A DNA stretch of 64,000 nucleotides from the NCBI GenBank assembly GCA_002838185.1, contig CP017948.1, positions 1-64,000 of the forward strand, in the 5' to 3' direction. The position numbers were made by a program, and so were the translations under genes. Position 1 is the stretch's first letter, and the number at the start of each line of letters is the position of its first letter. Under the pieces are notes generated by a model. It did no database searches. It was not told the origin of the DNA and worked only from the letters and a program-made list of their open reading frames with translations. The stretch is from Tenericutes bacterium MO-XQ (GTDB lineage: Bacteria; Bacillota_I; Bacilli_A; Acholeplasmatales; Acholeplasmataceae). Of the stretch, positions 37,608 to 47,361 are shown in pieces.

Positions 37608-39188
37608 ATGTTGTTGCAACATCCGATTTACCCTTTGATCATATCTTTGTTTACATTAATATTAGTGATTATGCAAAGTATTCAAAGTGAAAAAGTATTA
37701 AAGAACAGATTAATCCTTGCATTTTTTAACATCACCATCTCAGTGATGGTTTTTGTTGTGTATAACTCTATTGTCCTAGGTAATCAACTTTATGAAGAAA
37801 TCTATATTGCTTTTAATTTTTATATTTACTTAATGTTTATCTTGATCTTGTATATAGCATTCAAAACTTCAACACTTAAAGCAAACCATTATCAATTGTT
37901 TGTTAAGTCTATCAAGAATAGTAGATGGAATGCGTATTATGTTGTAGATAAAAAAGAAAGAATTAAAGATATTTCACAAAGTTTACTACAAGAACTTGGT
38001 ATGGATAAAGAAGATTTAATCGGTAAAAAACTATTCTCTATTTTTAATAAAACCATTAGATTTACAAAATTAAATGGACTAGATATTAATAACAGACAAT
38101 TAGAAAACTTTTACTTAAACTATAAAGAAACTGCAAAACATAATGATCAAGAAATTCAAGAATTACAATTTTTAAATGAATCAGGACAACCAGTCTTACT
38201 TCATTTAGTGATGCAGCCCGTGTTTTCACTTGGGAAGTACAAAGGCAGAATATGCGTTGGCGAAAAGAAGACTGATTTTGATTTATTAGCAGTTGAAAAA
38301 GAACTCAATGAAAGAAATACGGAATTAGAAAGTATTCGTCATAAGTTTATTGCAACACTTGAGTTAAGTGAAGAAGGTTTATTTTATATTGACTTAGATG
38401 AACGTACAATTTGGGCTTCAGACAGTTTGGTTAAATCTTTAAATCTTCCAAGCAATCTTTTAGATTTAACAGATTTTAGAAGACTTATTGAAGCAGAAGA
38501 TTTAAAGAAATATTTGGCTATTTTAGGTGATTTAACCATCAATAAGACTCAATATCAAACATCATATAGAATTAAAGTAAATGGTAGATATGTTTGGTTT
38601 AGAGAAAAAGGGAAACGTTTATTTGAAGACACGCATAGCGCAATTATTATGGGAACACTTAATCAGATGCAAACCAAACATTTCCAATCAAGCCATATCG
38701 ATGTCTTAGATTTATTAAAAGATAGAAATGAATTTATGGCACATATGCATCAATTGTTTAACGATAATCGTTATTTTCAACTTGTCGTTTTTAGACTTCA
38801 AAACATACCTAAAATCAATGAAAATCATGGTAGAGAAGTAGGTAATATGCTCATGGCTGAGTATATTAAGAAAATGAAGTCATCATTCATTTCAGAATCA
38901 GGTGATTTATTTAGAATCACAGGTATTGAATTTGCGATGACCATTACTGATCCAAGAAAAATGGAAGTTTTATCAAATGGCATAAAATCTAATCCAACAT
39001 TCTTAAACCTTAATATGCAATATGGTTCAATTTCAGAGACATTAGAAGTGTTTGCTGGTATTGCGATTGGTGGTAGCGATGCTCATGATGAACATCAGCT
39101 TTATCAAGCAGCATATCAAGCATTAAAGATATCTTTAAATCCTCAGTTTTCATCTCATGGATGTTATTATAAGGACATCGTGTCATGA
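37608..39188 (+). CDS. Membrane PAS-GGDEF-like protein with a degenerate GGDEF motif
   Basis: From ATG 37608 the product has 526 residues. Three N-terminal hydrophobic helices (about 7-90) precede a PAS-like region (WNAYYVVDKKERIKDISQSL, about 107-126), a second PAS-like region (EGLFYIDLDERTIWASDSLV) and a GGDEF-like fold. Where active enzymes read GGDEF, this reads TGIEF (GDLFRITGIEFAMTI), so cyclase activity is unlikely. GdpP, the c-di-AMP phosphodiesterase, has helices, PAS and a degenerate GGDEF before DHH/DHHA1; this gene lacks DHH/DHHA1. It follows cdaA and the small protein, and overlaps the next gene by 4 bases. Confidence 0.75.
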   Translation: MLLQHPIYPLIISLFTLILVIMQSIQSEKVLKNRLILAFFNITISVMVFVVYNSIVLGNQLYEEIYIAFNFYIYLMFILILYIAFKTSTLKANHYQLFVKSIKNSRWNAYYVVDKKERIKDISQSLLQELGMDKEDLIGKKLFSIFNKTIRFTKLNGLDINNRQLENFYLNYKETAKHNDQEIQELQFLNESGQPVLLHLVMQPVFSLGKYKGRICVGEKKTDFDLLAVEKELNERNTELESIRHKFIATLELSEEGLFYIDLDERTIWASDSLVKSLNLPSNLLDLTDFRRLIEAEDLKKYLAILGDLTINKTQYQTSYRIKVNGRYVWFREKGKRLFEDTHSAIIMGTLNQMQTKHFQSSHIDVLDLLKDRNEFMAHMHQLFNDNRYFQLVVFRLQNIPKINENHGREVGNMLMAEYIKKMKSSFISESGDLFRITGIEFAMTITDPRKMEVLSNGIKSNPTFLNLNMQYGSISETLEVFAGIAIGGSDAHDEHQLYQAAYQALKISLNPQFSSHGCYYKDIVS

Positions 39189-39712
39189 CAAAAACTGAGA
39201 TTAGAAAACTCATGATGGATTTAAGACTTAAACAAACACCTAAAGAAAAAAAACAAAGAGATCAAGACTTAATTGAAAAAATTAAAAACCATCCATATTA
39301 TAAGCAAGCTCAAACAGTTACATTGTTTTATCCTATGAATGGCGAAATTGACCTATTAAAACTACTCAAAGATCATAAGACATTTCTTTTTCCTAGAGTT
39401 CAAGGTGATCACTTAGACTTTTATAAATATCGACCATTTATGGCTTTTCATAAAAGTACTTTTGGTGTGATGGAACCAAATGAAAAAGAAGTTAAATATC
39501 AAGGATCTTATGACTTAGTCATCGTGCCAGCACTTGCAATTTCAAAAGAAAAAGATAGAATAGGTTATGGCAAAGGATTTTACGATAGATTTATTTCTAA
39601 CCACAATATTAAATTTACACTTGGAGTTATCTATGATTTTCAAGAACTAGATCAGATTGTAACATCATCATTTGATCAAAAACTAGATGACTACATAAAG
39701 GGGTCTTTATGA
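39185..39712 (+). CDS. 5-formyltetrahydrofolate cyclo-ligase
   Basis: This enzyme converts 5-formyl-THF to 5,10-methenyl-THF. The 175-residue protein has the family motifs FYPMNGEIDLLKLL, FPRVQGDHLDFY and the ATP-binding RIGYGKGFYDRFIS. It begins inside the stop of the preceding gene (ATGA) and ends in a 4-base overlap with ispDF, so it is translated as part of the cluster. Confidence 0.93.
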   Translation: MTKTEIRKLMMDLRLKQTPKEKKQRDQDLIEKIKNHPYYKQAQTVTLFYPMNGEIDLLKLLKDHKTFLFPRVQGDHLDFYKYRPFMAFHKSTFGVMEPNEKEVKYQGSYDLVIVPALAISKEKDRIGYGKGFYDRFISNHNIKFTLGVIYDFQELDQIVTSSFDQKLDDYIKGSL

Positions 39713-40830
39713 ACACAGCATTAATTGTTGCTGCAGGCACAGGCAGCAGATCACAACTCAAAGAATCAAAGATTCTATATAAAATCAATAAGAAACCTAT
39801 TTTTATGTATAGTGTAGAGGCGTTTTTAGCCTTAGGATATGATGTTTGTTTAGTTGTATCAAAAGGTGATTTGAGTGAAATCATGGATTATGTTGATCCA
39901 AAAGTGAAAGTCGTCATCGGTGGTAAAACAAGAAGCGAAAGCGTTCAAAAAGGATTAAAAGAAGTAACTACACCATATGTATTTATTCATGATGCAGCAA
40001 GACCACTCATCACAACTAAAGCTATTTTAGATGTAGAAAAAGCTTTGCAAATGCACGATGCCGTGGTTTTATGTGAACCAGTTGTATCAGCATTAAAGTA
40101 TCATGAAAAAAATCAATTAAAAACTGTAGATCGTCATAAACATATCATGGCACAAACACCACAAGCGTTTTTGACTGAAAAAATCAGATATGCATATATC
40201 AGAAATGAAGAAACTTTTGATGACGACATCAGTTTATATCAAACATTTTACCCAGATGAATATATTCATGTGATTATGAACGAAGATCCAAATCCTAAAT
40301 TAACATATCCAATAGATTTTGAACAAACTAAGATTCTAATAGAAGGGAAAACTGACATGCGTATTGGGCACAGTTTTGACCTCCACCAATTAAAGGTGGG
40401 TAGAAAATTGATCCTTGGCGGGATTGAAATTGAACATGATAAAGGCTTAGATGGTCACAGTGATGCAGATGTTTTATTGCACGCTATTTCAGAAGCAATT
40501 TTAGGTGCACTTGCACTCGGAGATTTAGGAAAGCATTTCCCAGATACTGATGAAAATTATAAAGATATGTCCTCAGTAGAGATTTTGAAACAAGTCAATG
40601 AAAAAATGAAAACAATGTCTTATAAAATTGGAAATATAGATGCAACTATTTATGCTCAATTACCTAAACTAGCTCCATATATTGATCAAATGAGAACGCA
40701 CATATCAAAAACAATTGATATAGATATTAAAGATATAAGCATTAAAGCAACTACTTATGAAAAAATGGACGCAATCGGTCAAGAAAAAGCGATGGCAGCT
40801 GAAGCAGTTGTACTTTTAAAGAAGGAGTAA
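39709..40830 (+). CDS. ispDF: Bifunctional IspD-IspF MEP-pathway enzyme
   Basis: Residues 1-216 are IspD (MEP cytidylyltransferase): AALIVAAGTG-type nucleotide motif with Lys in ESKILYKINKK, and VFIHDAARPLI. Residues 217-373 are IspF (MECDP synthase): MRIGHSFDLHQL (metal Asp/His), GLDGHSDADVLLHAI, and GLGDLGKHFPDTD-like ALGDLGKHFPDTDE. The second domain starts at an internal Met (40357) that could also act as a start, but the frame is continuous. Known IspDF fusions occur in several phyla. Together with ispE it supports the MEP pathway. Confidence 0.95.
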   Translation: MNTALIVAAGTGSRSQLKESKILYKINKKPIFMYSVEAFLALGYDVCLVVSKGDLSEIMDYVDPKVKVVIGGKTRSESVQKGLKEVTTPYVFIHDAARPLITTKAILDVEKALQMHDAVVLCEPVVSALKYHEKNQLKTVDRHKHIMAQTPQAFLTEKIRYAYIRNEETFDDDISLYQTFYPDEYIHVIMNEDPNPKLTYPIDFEQTKILIEGKTDMRIGHSFDLHQLKVGRKLILGGIEIEHDKGLDGHSDADVLLHAISEAILGALALGDLGKHFPDTDENYKDMSSVEILKQVNEKMKTMSYKIGNIDATIYAQLPKLAPYIDQMRTHISKTIDIDIKDISIKATTYEKMDAIGQEKAMAAEAVVLLKKE

Positions 40831-40831
40831 A

Positions 40832-41110
40832 ATGATGATTATAGAAACAGATTTCGGGAATTTCGAATTAATTAAAGATTATAAAGAAGCTTTTGATCTA
40901 CAATTATTTATCGATAAGTATGTCGATGTTGCTTTCGATAGATACACATATTTAGTAGGTGATATGTCATCTGAAAAACTAAGAATTAAAGGTTTCAATT
41001 CTGATCCTAAAAGTCCAAATGGCTTCAAAAGAATTCCGGATTATTTAAGTGAATCATGTAATTTTAATTGTGGATATTACATTTTAAAACGCATTAAAAA
41101 TAATGATTAA
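40832..41110 (+). CDS. YutD-like protein (DUF1027)
   Basis: This 92-residue protein has the YutD pattern: FELIKDYKEAFDLQLF, VDVAFDRYTYLVGDMSSEKLRIKGF and the C-terminal CNFNCGYYILKRI. The function is unknown; family members are small Firmicutes proteins near genes for cell-envelope or metabolism. Two tandem ATGs (40832 and 40835) follow AAGGAG; the second has the better spacing. Confidence 0.8.
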   Translation: MMIIETDFGNFELIKDYKEAFDLQLFIDKYVDVAFDRYTYLVGDMSSEKLRIKGFNSDPKSPNGFKRIPDYLSESCNFNCGYYILKRIKNND

Positions 41111-41172
41111 TATATCATTTGAAAGTTATAGCATATTGTTATATACTTATTATGTAAAAAGAGGTGAAATAT

Positions 41173-41403
41173 ATGGATGAAACAACAAAACAAGTTCACG
41201 AGTTAATTCATAAAGTTAGACCATACTTACAACGCGATGGTGGTGATATTGAAATCCTAAACGTTGAAGATGGCATTGTATATGTAAAAATGATGGGTGC
41301 ATGCGATGGTTGTGTCGCACTTGATGTCACATTAAAACAAGGAATTGAAACCATGTTATTAGAAAATGTGCCTGACATTATTGCAGTTGTTACTGTTGAT
41401 TAA
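41173..41403 (+). CDS. NifU-like iron-sulfur scaffold protein
   Basis: This 76-residue protein is a NifU C-terminal-type domain with the Cys pair in GACDGCVALDVTL and the family start VRPYLQRDGGDIEIL. Such proteins carry Fe-S clusters to target enzymes. A frame from GTG 41164 lies within the GAGGTG site, so ATG 41173 is the likely start. Confidence 0.93.
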   Translation: MDETTKQVHELIHKVRPYLQRDGGDIEILNVEDGIVYVKMMGACDGCVALDVTLKQGIETMLLENVPDIIAVVTVD

Positions 41404-41407
41404 TATA

Positions 41408-41434
41408 TAGGCGGTCTTTTGACCGTCTATTTTC
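41408..41434 (+). terminator. Terminator after the NifU-like gene
   Basis: TAGGCGGTC (41408-41416), loop TTTT, GACCGTCTA (41421-41429), then TTTT. One G-U pair. Confidence 0.85.
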
Positions 41435-41464
41435 ATTAAATATTATAAAAACGGAGATGATGTA

Positions 41465-42313
41465 GTGAAAAAAACAGTTGGGTTAGTCGTAGATTCTACA
41501 TTTGGATTAAAAGACAAGTTTGTAAAAGAAGAAGATATCATAGTCGTTCCTTTGAAGGTTATGATTGATGATCAAGAGTATGTTGATGGCACATTAGATC
41601 CTAATGCTGTTGTTAAAGCTCTTCAAGAAAAAAAGCAAGTGAAAACATCACAGCCTTCACCAGATCTATTTAAGGCAGCATATGAAAAGCATCTAGAAAA
41701 ATATGATGAAGTATTATGCTTAACACTTTCAAAGACACTGAGTGGTACAATTAATAGTGCTGGTTTAGCAAAGACAATTTTAGATCATCCAAAGGTAGTT
41801 GTTGTTGATACAGAATCAACCATTAATGGATCGGGTTATTTAGCTGAAAAAGTTGTTGAGTATATCAACGAAGGTCACACAGCAAGCGAAGCAGTGAGCT
41901 ATTTAGATGATTTGAAAGAAAAAGGATCTTTAATTTTTACCGTAGATAATCTGCAAACACTACATTTAAATGGTAGACTCGGTAAAATGTCAGCTTTCAT
42001 AGGTAATATTTTAAAAATCAAACCGATTTTAAGGTTTAGACGTGGTGTATTAGATGTTGAGCATAAAGTAAGAAGCTTCCATAATGTGATTTTATACCTA
42101 AAAAAACAAGTTGAAATGATGCTTGAATATGGTAAAGATGTGGTTGTAAGAATTGCATATGTCGATCGAGCAACTGAAGCCAAAGAATTAGAACATGAAC
42201 TTTTTCAATTGGGTGATAAAGTCCATGTTAAACTTACAGGTATTATTTCACCAGTGATATCAGCACACGTTGGACTTGGCGGATTAGGTATATATTTAGC
42301 TTATGAAGAGTAG
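41465..42313 (+). CDS. DegV family fatty-acid-binding protein
   Basis: DegV (FakB-type) proteins bind fatty acids for phosphorylation by FakA. The 282-residue protein has the lipid-pocket motifs VDSTFGLKDKFV, TSQPSPDLFKAAYEKH, LTLSKTLSGTINSA and VVDTESTINGSGYL, plus HVGLGGLGIYL at the end. The start is GTG 41465 after CGGAGATG. The kinase FakA is not in this window. A terminator begins at its stop codon. Confidence 0.9.
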   Translation: MKKTVGLVVDSTFGLKDKFVKEEDIIVVPLKVMIDDQEYVDGTLDPNAVVKALQEKKQVKTSQPSPDLFKAAYEKHLEKYDEVLCLTLSKTLSGTINSAGLAKTILDHPKVVVVDTESTINGSGYLAEKVVEYINEGHTASEAVSYLDDLKEKGSLIFTVDNLQTLHLNGRLGKMSAFIGNILKIKPILRFRRGVLDVEHKVRSFHNVILYLKKQVEMMLEYGKDVVVRIAYVDRATEAKELEHELFQLGDKVHVKLTGIISPVISAHVGLGGLGIYLAYEE

Positions 42314-42336
42314 ACTCAGCATGAGTCTATTTCTTT
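42311..42336 (+). terminator. Terminator at the degV stop codon
   Basis: TAGACTC (42311-42317) pairs with GAGTCTA (42323-42329), then T-rich sequence. The stop codon is the first arm start. Confidence 0.7.
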
Positions 42337-42347
42337 AGGTGATGACT

Positions 42348-43067
42348 ATGAAAAAAATAATAAGTATTTTTAAAAAAATAGGTTTAATTATTGCTGCACT
42401 TTTTGTTGTGATGTTTGTTGGACTTTGGATTTATTCGATGGATTCATATGAACCGCTGACAGAAATGCAAGAAGCGATTGACCAAATAGACCAATCATAT
42501 GTAAGAACTGAAGATTTTGATGAAATTTCATTTACAGTGGATCAACCAAAAATGCATATTTTATTTTTACCTGGAGGAAAAGTTGAGCCTGAAAGCTATG
42601 AATATTTAGCTATTTCACTTGCAATCAACGGCTATAACGTTACGATTGCAAAACCATTATTTAATCTTGCAATATTGACACCAAATTATTTTGGTAGATT
42701 TTTATCAGAAACACTAGATAATGTTGTTATCGGTCATTCATTAGGCGGTACTGTTGGATCAATGATTAGTAACTCAAATGATCTAGTTTCTCATGTTATT
42801 TTTCTTGCAAGTTACCCAATTCAAGATGTTAGTGATAAAAAGACATTAATCATCACAGCGAATAACGATCTGATCCTAGATACATCAAAAATCGAAGAAA
42901 ATGTCGATTTTCTTGATGAAAACTATCAAAATCTAGAAATATCTGGTGGAAATCATGCTCGGTTTGGTTGGTATGGCGATCAAAAAGGCGATGGCCAAGC
43001 GACAATTGATACGATAACACAACAGGATTTAATCATTACAGAAATCATATCGTTTATAAGTGACTAA
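42348..43067 (+). CDS. Membrane-anchored alpha/beta hydrolase
   Basis: The 239-residue product from ATG 42348 has one N-terminal helix (about 10-29) then an alpha/beta-hydrolase fold with the nucleophile elbow VIGHSLGG, a strand-loop LFLPGGKVEPESY near the oxyanion region, and the catalytic-His region ISGGNHARFG. Substrate unknown; family members are often esterases or lipases. AGGTG at 42337-42341 precedes it; the frame also opens at GTG 42339, which lies within that site. Confidence 0.8.
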   Translation: MKKIISIFKKIGLIIAALFVVMFVGLWIYSMDSYEPLTEMQEAIDQIDQSYVRTEDFDEISFTVDQPKMHILFLPGGKVEPESYEYLAISLAINGYNVTIAKPLFNLAILTPNYFGRFLSETLDNVVIGHSLGGTVGSMISNSNDLVSHVIFLASYPIQDVSDKKTLIITANNDLILDTSKIEENVDFLDENYQNLEISGGNHARFGWYGDQKGDGQATIDTITQQDLIITEIISFISD

Positions 43068-43126
43068 TATAAAAACACTTACATCATGAAATATATTGCT
43101 TAATGATTTAAAAAATATTGAAATAT

Positions 43127-43135
43127 GATATAATG
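43127..43135 (+). promoter_or_regulatory. Extended -10 for the S1-pgi-tsa operon
   Basis: TGA-TATAAT at 43127-43135, 18 bases before the ATG at 43153. No convincing -35. Confidence 0.6.
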
Positions 43136-43152
43136 ACAACGAGGTTTTTGAT

Positions 43153-43476
43153 ATGAAAATAAATGATATTATCGTCTGTAAAATCACAGGCATACAGCCT
43201 TATGGCGTATTTGTTTCATACGATGATTATGTTGGTTTAATCCATATCTCTGAAATGTCTGATCAATATGTCCAATCCATTGAGAATATGTTGTGTGTTG
43301 GAGATGAAGTTGAAGCATCAGTTTTAGAAATCGATGATGAACAAAAACGTTTAAAACTTAGTTATAAAAAGGCTAATCCTATTCACCCAAGAATACAAAA
43401 AATGGTAAAAATTACAATTGGATTCCAATCCCTATACAAAGCGTTACCGTTTTGGATAGAAAAAACAAAGAAATAG
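43153..43476 (+). CDS. Small S1-domain RNA-binding protein (YugI/CvfD-like)
   Basis: The 107-residue protein is an S1 domain: [25 protein letters not shown] and [20 protein letters not shown]. Firmicutes homologues (YugI, CvfD) act as stress or ribosome-associated proteins. The C-terminal 30 residues are basic. Its stop overlaps the pgi ribosome binding site, giving coupled expression. Confidence 0.85.
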   Translation: MKINDIIVCKITGIQPYGVFVSYDDYVGLIHISEMSDQYVQSIENMLCVGDEVEASVLEIDDEQKRLKLSYKKANPIHPRIQKMVKITIGFQSLYKALPFWIEKTKK

Positions 43477-43487
43477 AGGTGTTTGAT

Positions 43488-44792
43488 ATGGCACATGTAG
43501 ATATCGTGCTTAATGACGCACGCTCATTTTTGAGCGAGCAACCAGAAAAATTACAAGAAAAAGTAAATCAAATTCATGAAATGATTCATAATAAGACAGG
43601 TTTAGGCAATGATTTTTTAGGTTGGCTAGACTTACCTTCAAACTATGATAAAGATGAGTTTAACCGTGTATTACAAGCAGCTGAACGCATTAGAGAAACA
43701 AGTGAAGTTTTAGTTGTGATCGGTATTGGAGGATCTTATTTAGGTGCAAAAGCTGGTCTTGAATTTTTAAAAGTTCCTTTTGAAGAAAAAACATTAGAAA
43801 TCGTTTTTGCTGGACATCATATGTCAGGCAGTTATTTGAAACATTTAACAAGTTATCTTAAAGATAAATCTTTTAGTATTAATGTGATTTCTAAATCAGG
43901 CACAACCACTGAACCAGCTATCGCATTTAGAGTTTTAAAAGATTTATTAATCGCTAAAGTTGGAGAAAAAGAAGCGAAGACTAGAATTTACGCAACTACT
44001 GATAAACAAAGAGGTGCATTATATACCTTAAGCAAAGCTGAAGGCTATGAAATGTTTGTTATTCCTGATGATGTAGGTGGAAGATTTAGTGTCTTAACAC
44101 CTGTAGGATTATTGCCACTCGCTGCAGATGGACTTGATGTAAAAGCTATGCTTAAAGGCGCGAAAGACGCAGAAGATAGATTTTCTAATCCTAATTTAGA
44201 AGAAAATGAAGCATATTTATATGCTGCTACTCGTTATTTGTTATACAAACAAGGTTATAAAATTGAAATGCTTGTAGGATATGAACCAAATCTACTTTTC
44301 TTAAATGAATGGTGGAAACAATTATATGGTGAATCAGAAGGTAAAGATCATAAGGGTTTATTTGTTGCTAGCGCTGGTTTTTCAACTGACCTTCACTCTT
44401 TAGGTCAATATATCCAAGATGGCGAACGTCATTTATTTGAAACAGTCATCCAAGTAGAAAGCACAGATCAAGATACGATTATTCCAGAAACAAAAGATGA
44501 TTTAGATCAACTTAATTATCTTGCTGGAAAAACATTATCATATGTCAATAAACAAGCTTTAAAAGGAACTATGATGGCTCATAAAGATGGATTAGTACCT
44601 AATATGTTATTATCTATTCCATCATTTGATAGTTATACGTTTGGTTATCTTGTTTATTTCTTCGAAAAAGCATGTGCAATGAGCGCATACTTAATCGATG
44701 TCAATCCTTTTAATCAACCAGGTGTAGAAGCGTATAAGAAAAACATGTTTGCATTACTAGGTAAAAAAGGATACGAAAACATATTAAAATAG
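43488..44792 (+). CDS. pgi: Glucose-6-phosphate isomerase
   Basis: PGI interconverts glucose-6-phosphate and fructose-6-phosphate in glycolysis. From ATG 43488 the product has 434 residues, the length of the short bacterial form. Motifs: [34 protein letters not shown], and the C-terminal [23 protein letters not shown] site sits 6 bases ahead; the longer frame from 43452 overlaps the preceding gene. Confidence 0.97.
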   Translation: MAHVDIVLNDARSFLSEQPEKLQEKVNQIHEMIHNKTGLGNDFLGWLDLPSNYDKDEFNRVLQAAERIRETSEVLVVIGIGGSYLGAKAGLEFLKVPFEEKTLEIVFAGHHMSGSYLKHLTSYLKDKSFSINVISKSGTTTEPAIAFRVLKDLLIAKVGEKEAKTRIYATTDKQRGALYTLSKAEGYEMFVIPDDVGGRFSVLTPVGLLPLAADGLDVKAMLKGAKDAEDRFSNPNLEENEAYLYAATRYLLYKQGYKIEMLVGYEPNLLFLNEWWKQLYGESEGKDHKGLFVASAGFSTDLHSLGQYIQDGERHLFETVIQVESTDQDTIIPETKDDLDQLNYLAGKTLSYVNKQALKGTMMAHKDGLVPNMLLSIPSFDSYTFGYLVYFFEKACAMSAYLIDVNPFNQPGVEAYKKNMFALLGKKGYENILK

Positions 44793-44799
44793 GAGTTAT

Positions 44800-45258
44800 A
44801 TGAAGAAAAAATATTCAAATTCAGCACAAGAAACACAAAATTTAGGATATGAAATAGGTCTTCTCTTAAAAGATGAACCACATGTAGTGATTTTACTAGA
44901 TGGTGATTTAGGTTCAGGTAAGACCACATTAACTCAAGGGATTGCTAAGGGCTTAGGTATTGACCAGGTCGTTAACAGTCCTACTTTTACCATTTTAAAG
45001 AAATATATCTCAAAAGATAAAAAACATACACTTTATCATCTAGATTTATATAGATTATCTGATGTTGGTTCAGATTTTGATTTAGAAGAGTATATCGATG
45101 GACAAGGATTAGTTGTTGTCGAATGGCCTTTTCAAGTCGAAGATTTGTTGCCAAATGATTATTTAATGATCAGAATTAGAAAAACAGGAGACAATCAAAG
45201 AGAGTTTATACTCGAGTGTGTTGGTTATCCATGTAAAAGAGCGGTGGAATACGTATGA
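44800..45258 (+). CDS. tsaE: tRNA t6A biosynthesis ATPase TsaE
   Basis: TsaE is the ATPase that activates the TsaB-TsaD complex for t6A37 on tRNA. The 152-residue protein has Walker A LLDGDLGSGKTTLTQGIA (about 33-50), PTFTILKKY and LYHLDLYRL. AGGAG precedes the ATG. It overlaps tsaB by 4 bases. Confidence 0.96.
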   Translation: MKKKYSNSAQETQNLGYEIGLLLKDEPHVVILLDGDLGSGKTTLTQGIAKGLGIDQVVNSPTFTILKKYISKDKKHTLYHLDLYRLSDVGSDFDLEEYIDGQGLVVVEWPFQVEDLLPNDYLMIRIRKTGDNQREFILECVGYPCKRAVEYV

Positions 45259-45857
45259 AAAGAAGATTAATGTTTGACGTTTCAACAAATGTGATGTTTG
45301 TTGGATTTACAAAGGATTATATGTTAACTGATTTTTCTATTCGTATCGCTAAAAGAGATCATGCTAAATATTTAGTGGATCGTATAGAACAAGTACTTAG
45401 AAGAAATCGTGTAAAATTAGATGATCTTGATGAAATCATCATCGGTATTGGACCAGGTAGTTATACTGGTTTAAGGATTGCTGTGATGGTTGGTAAGATG
45501 TTAGCTTGGACTAAAAATATACCGTTAAGAACTGTAAGTAGCTTATTTTTCATGACATCTGGTTATGAAGAAAGAGTTGCAGCTTTAATTGACGCTAGAA
45601 GAGGATTTGTATTCTCCATGGTTCATGATCAAAATAATATTTTACTTGAAGATGGATATAGAGATTTAAAAGATTTACAAACAAACAGCATTTATAGAAG
45701 CGCAAAAACTATTTTCATTGATGATAGAAGTTTCTTGGTATCACCAAAATATGTCATTGAAAAAAGTGTATTAGTAGAAAACATTCATGATCTAGTACCT
45801 AATTATTTAAGAAAAACTGAAGCAGAGAGTAAACATGATCAGAAAAGCGACTCCTAA
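45255..45857 (+). CDS. tsaB: tRNA t6A biosynthesis protein TsaB
   Basis: TsaB is the noncatalytic partner of TsaD. The 200 residues have the ASKHA-fold N-terminus (MLFDVSTN-like) and the signature GIGPGSYTGLRIAVMVGKML near residue 65. It lacks the full ATP site, as is normal. It overlaps tsaE by 4 and rimI by 23 bases. Confidence 0.93.
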   Translation: MKRRLMFDVSTNVMFVGFTKDYMLTDFSIRIAKRDHAKYLVDRIEQVLRRNRVKLDDLDEIIIGIGPGSYTGLRIAVMVGKMLAWTKNIPLRTVSSLFFMTSGYEERVAALIDARRGFVFSMVHDQNNILLEDGYRDLKDLQTNSIYRSAKTIFIDDRSFLVSPKYVIEKSVLVENIHDLVPNYLRKTEAESKHDQKSDS

Positions 45858-46269
45858 CGACATATTTCATATGGTTAGGTTAGAAAAAAGTGCATTTAAA
45901 ACAACACTTGGAGAAAAATTTTTACTTCAAGAGTTAAATGATAATCCTTTTAGTTTTTATTATGTCTATGAACTGAATAAAACAGTGATTGGATATATCG
46001 GATTTAGAGTTTATGATGATCAAGCAGAAATGATGAACTTTGTTGTTAGTCTCGATCATCAAGACGAAGGATATGGTAGTCAGTTATTATCGTATTGTTT
46101 AGATGAATTAGAAAAAAAAGATGTTAAAACCATCAGTTTAGAAGTTAGAAAAAGCAATAAAAAAGCCCAACATGTCTATGAGAAAATGGGGTTTAAACTA
46201 TCTCATATCAGAAAGAAATATTATGAGAATGAAGATGGTTATGTTTTAGTAAAAGAGGTGAAAATGTGA
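45835..46269 (+). CDS. rimI: Ribosomal-protein-S18-alanine N-acetyltransferase-like GNAT
   Basis: The 144-residue GNAT protein has [19 protein letters not shown] (acetyl-CoA binding) and [18 protein letters not shown], typical of RimI. RimI acetylates ribosomal protein S18. In Firmicutes rimI lies between tsaB and tsaD, as here. It overlaps tsaB by 23 bases and tsaD by 4. Confidence 0.92.
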   Translation: MIRKATPNDIFHMVRLEKSAFKTTLGEKFLLQELNDNPFSFYYVYELNKTVIGYIGFRVYDDQAEMMNFVVSLDHQDEGYGSQLLSYCLDELEKKDVKTISLEVRKSNKKAQHVYEKMGFKLSHIRKKYYENEDGYVLVKEVKM

Positions 46270-47276
46270 ACATTTTAGCAGTTGAAAGTAGTTGTGATGA
46301 AACCAGTGTTGCCGTTGTAAAAGATGGTAAAGAAGTTTTAAGTCACGTTGTTTTATCACAAATCGATATTCATCAAGTGTTTGGTGGTGTCGTTCCAGAA
46401 ATCGCATCAAGAAATCATGTTGTTCACATGACAAGAGTTTTTGAACAAGCCATTAAAGACTCGAAACTATCCATTGATGATATTGATTTAGTTGCGGTTA
46501 CAGAAGGACCAGGACTTATAGGTAGTTTACTTGTGGGCATTAATGCAGCAACCGCATTTGCATTTGCACATGGTAAGAAAATCATTGGTGTCAATCATTT
46601 GATTGGTCATATATATGCATCAAATATTGAACATGAGTTAAAGTTTCCAGCAATTGCATTACTTGTGAGTGGTGGACATACAGAACTTTTATATATAAAC
46701 GACCATATGGATATAAAAATGTTAGGTACAACTTTAGATGATGCAGTAGGTGAAGCATATGATAAAGTTGGAAGAACATTAGGACTTCCTTATCCCGGAG
46801 GACCAGTCATTGATAAGTTATCCACACTTGGTAAAGATACATATGACCTACCTAGACCTTATATGGAACAACATGGATTTAATTTCAGTTTTTCTGGATT
46901 GAAAAGTGCAGTAATTAATGTAGTACATAACGAGACTCAAAGAGGTAACGACATTAGAGTTAATGATATGTGTGCATCTTTTCAAGCATCTGTAGTTGAC
47001 GTTTTAGTGGCTAAAACTAAAAAAGCTATAGAAACTTATGATGTGAAGCAACTTATTGTTGCTGGTGGAGTTGCCGCAAATAAAGGACTAAGAAAAGCTT
47101 TAAATGAAAACATAAAAGACTTAGAAATATTAGTCCCTAGTATAGAATATTGTACAGATAACGCTGCGATGATTGGTGTTGCTGCATACTTTAAATTTAA
47201 AAAAGAAGGAGCACACCCGGATTATTTATTAGGTGGCGTTTCAACCATTCCTTTTGAAATAATGGAAGAAGAATAA
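46266..47276 (+). CDS. tsaD: tRNA t6A transferase TsaD
   Basis: TsaD transfers threonylcarbamoyl to A37 of ANN-decoding tRNAs. The 336 residues have the signature [13 protein letters not shown], the metal histidines in [19 protein letters not shown] and the catalytic-core [15 protein letters not shown]. The start is GTG 46266, after AAGAGGTG, and it overlaps the rimI stop. A terminator overlaps its stop codon. Confidence 0.97.
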   Translation: MNILAVESSCDETSVAVVKDGKEVLSHVVLSQIDIHQVFGGVVPEIASRNHVVHMTRVFEQAIKDSKLSIDDIDLVAVTEGPGLIGSLLVGINAATAFAFAHGKKIIGVNHLIGHIYASNIEHELKFPAIALLVSGGHTELLYINDHMDIKMLGTTLDDAVGEAYDKVGRTLGLPYPGGPVIDKLSTLGKDTYDLPRPYMEQHGFNFSFSGLKSAVINVVHNETQRGNDIRVNDMCASFQASVVDVLVAKTKKAIETYDVKQLIVAGGVAANKGLRKALNENIKDLEILVPSIEYCTDNAAMIGVAAYFKFKKEGAHPDYLLGGVSTIPFEIMEEE

Positions 47277-47305
47277 AGTTCACGTTTATGCGTGAACTTT
47301 TTTTA
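47275..47305 (+). terminator. Terminator overlapping the tsaD stop codon
   Basis: AAAGTTCACG (47275-47284), loop TTTATG, CGTGAACTTT (47291-47300), then T's. Confidence 0.92.
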
Positions 47306-47361
47306 TAAAATTGAGCATAGAGTTTATTATCATGGTAATATATTTATGAAGCGAGGTATTT

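Noticed and set aside
46818-46826. A perfect DnaA box, TTATCCACA
   Set aside because: It lies inside tsaD coding sequence, alone, far from the origin genes. A chance match is more likely than an origin.
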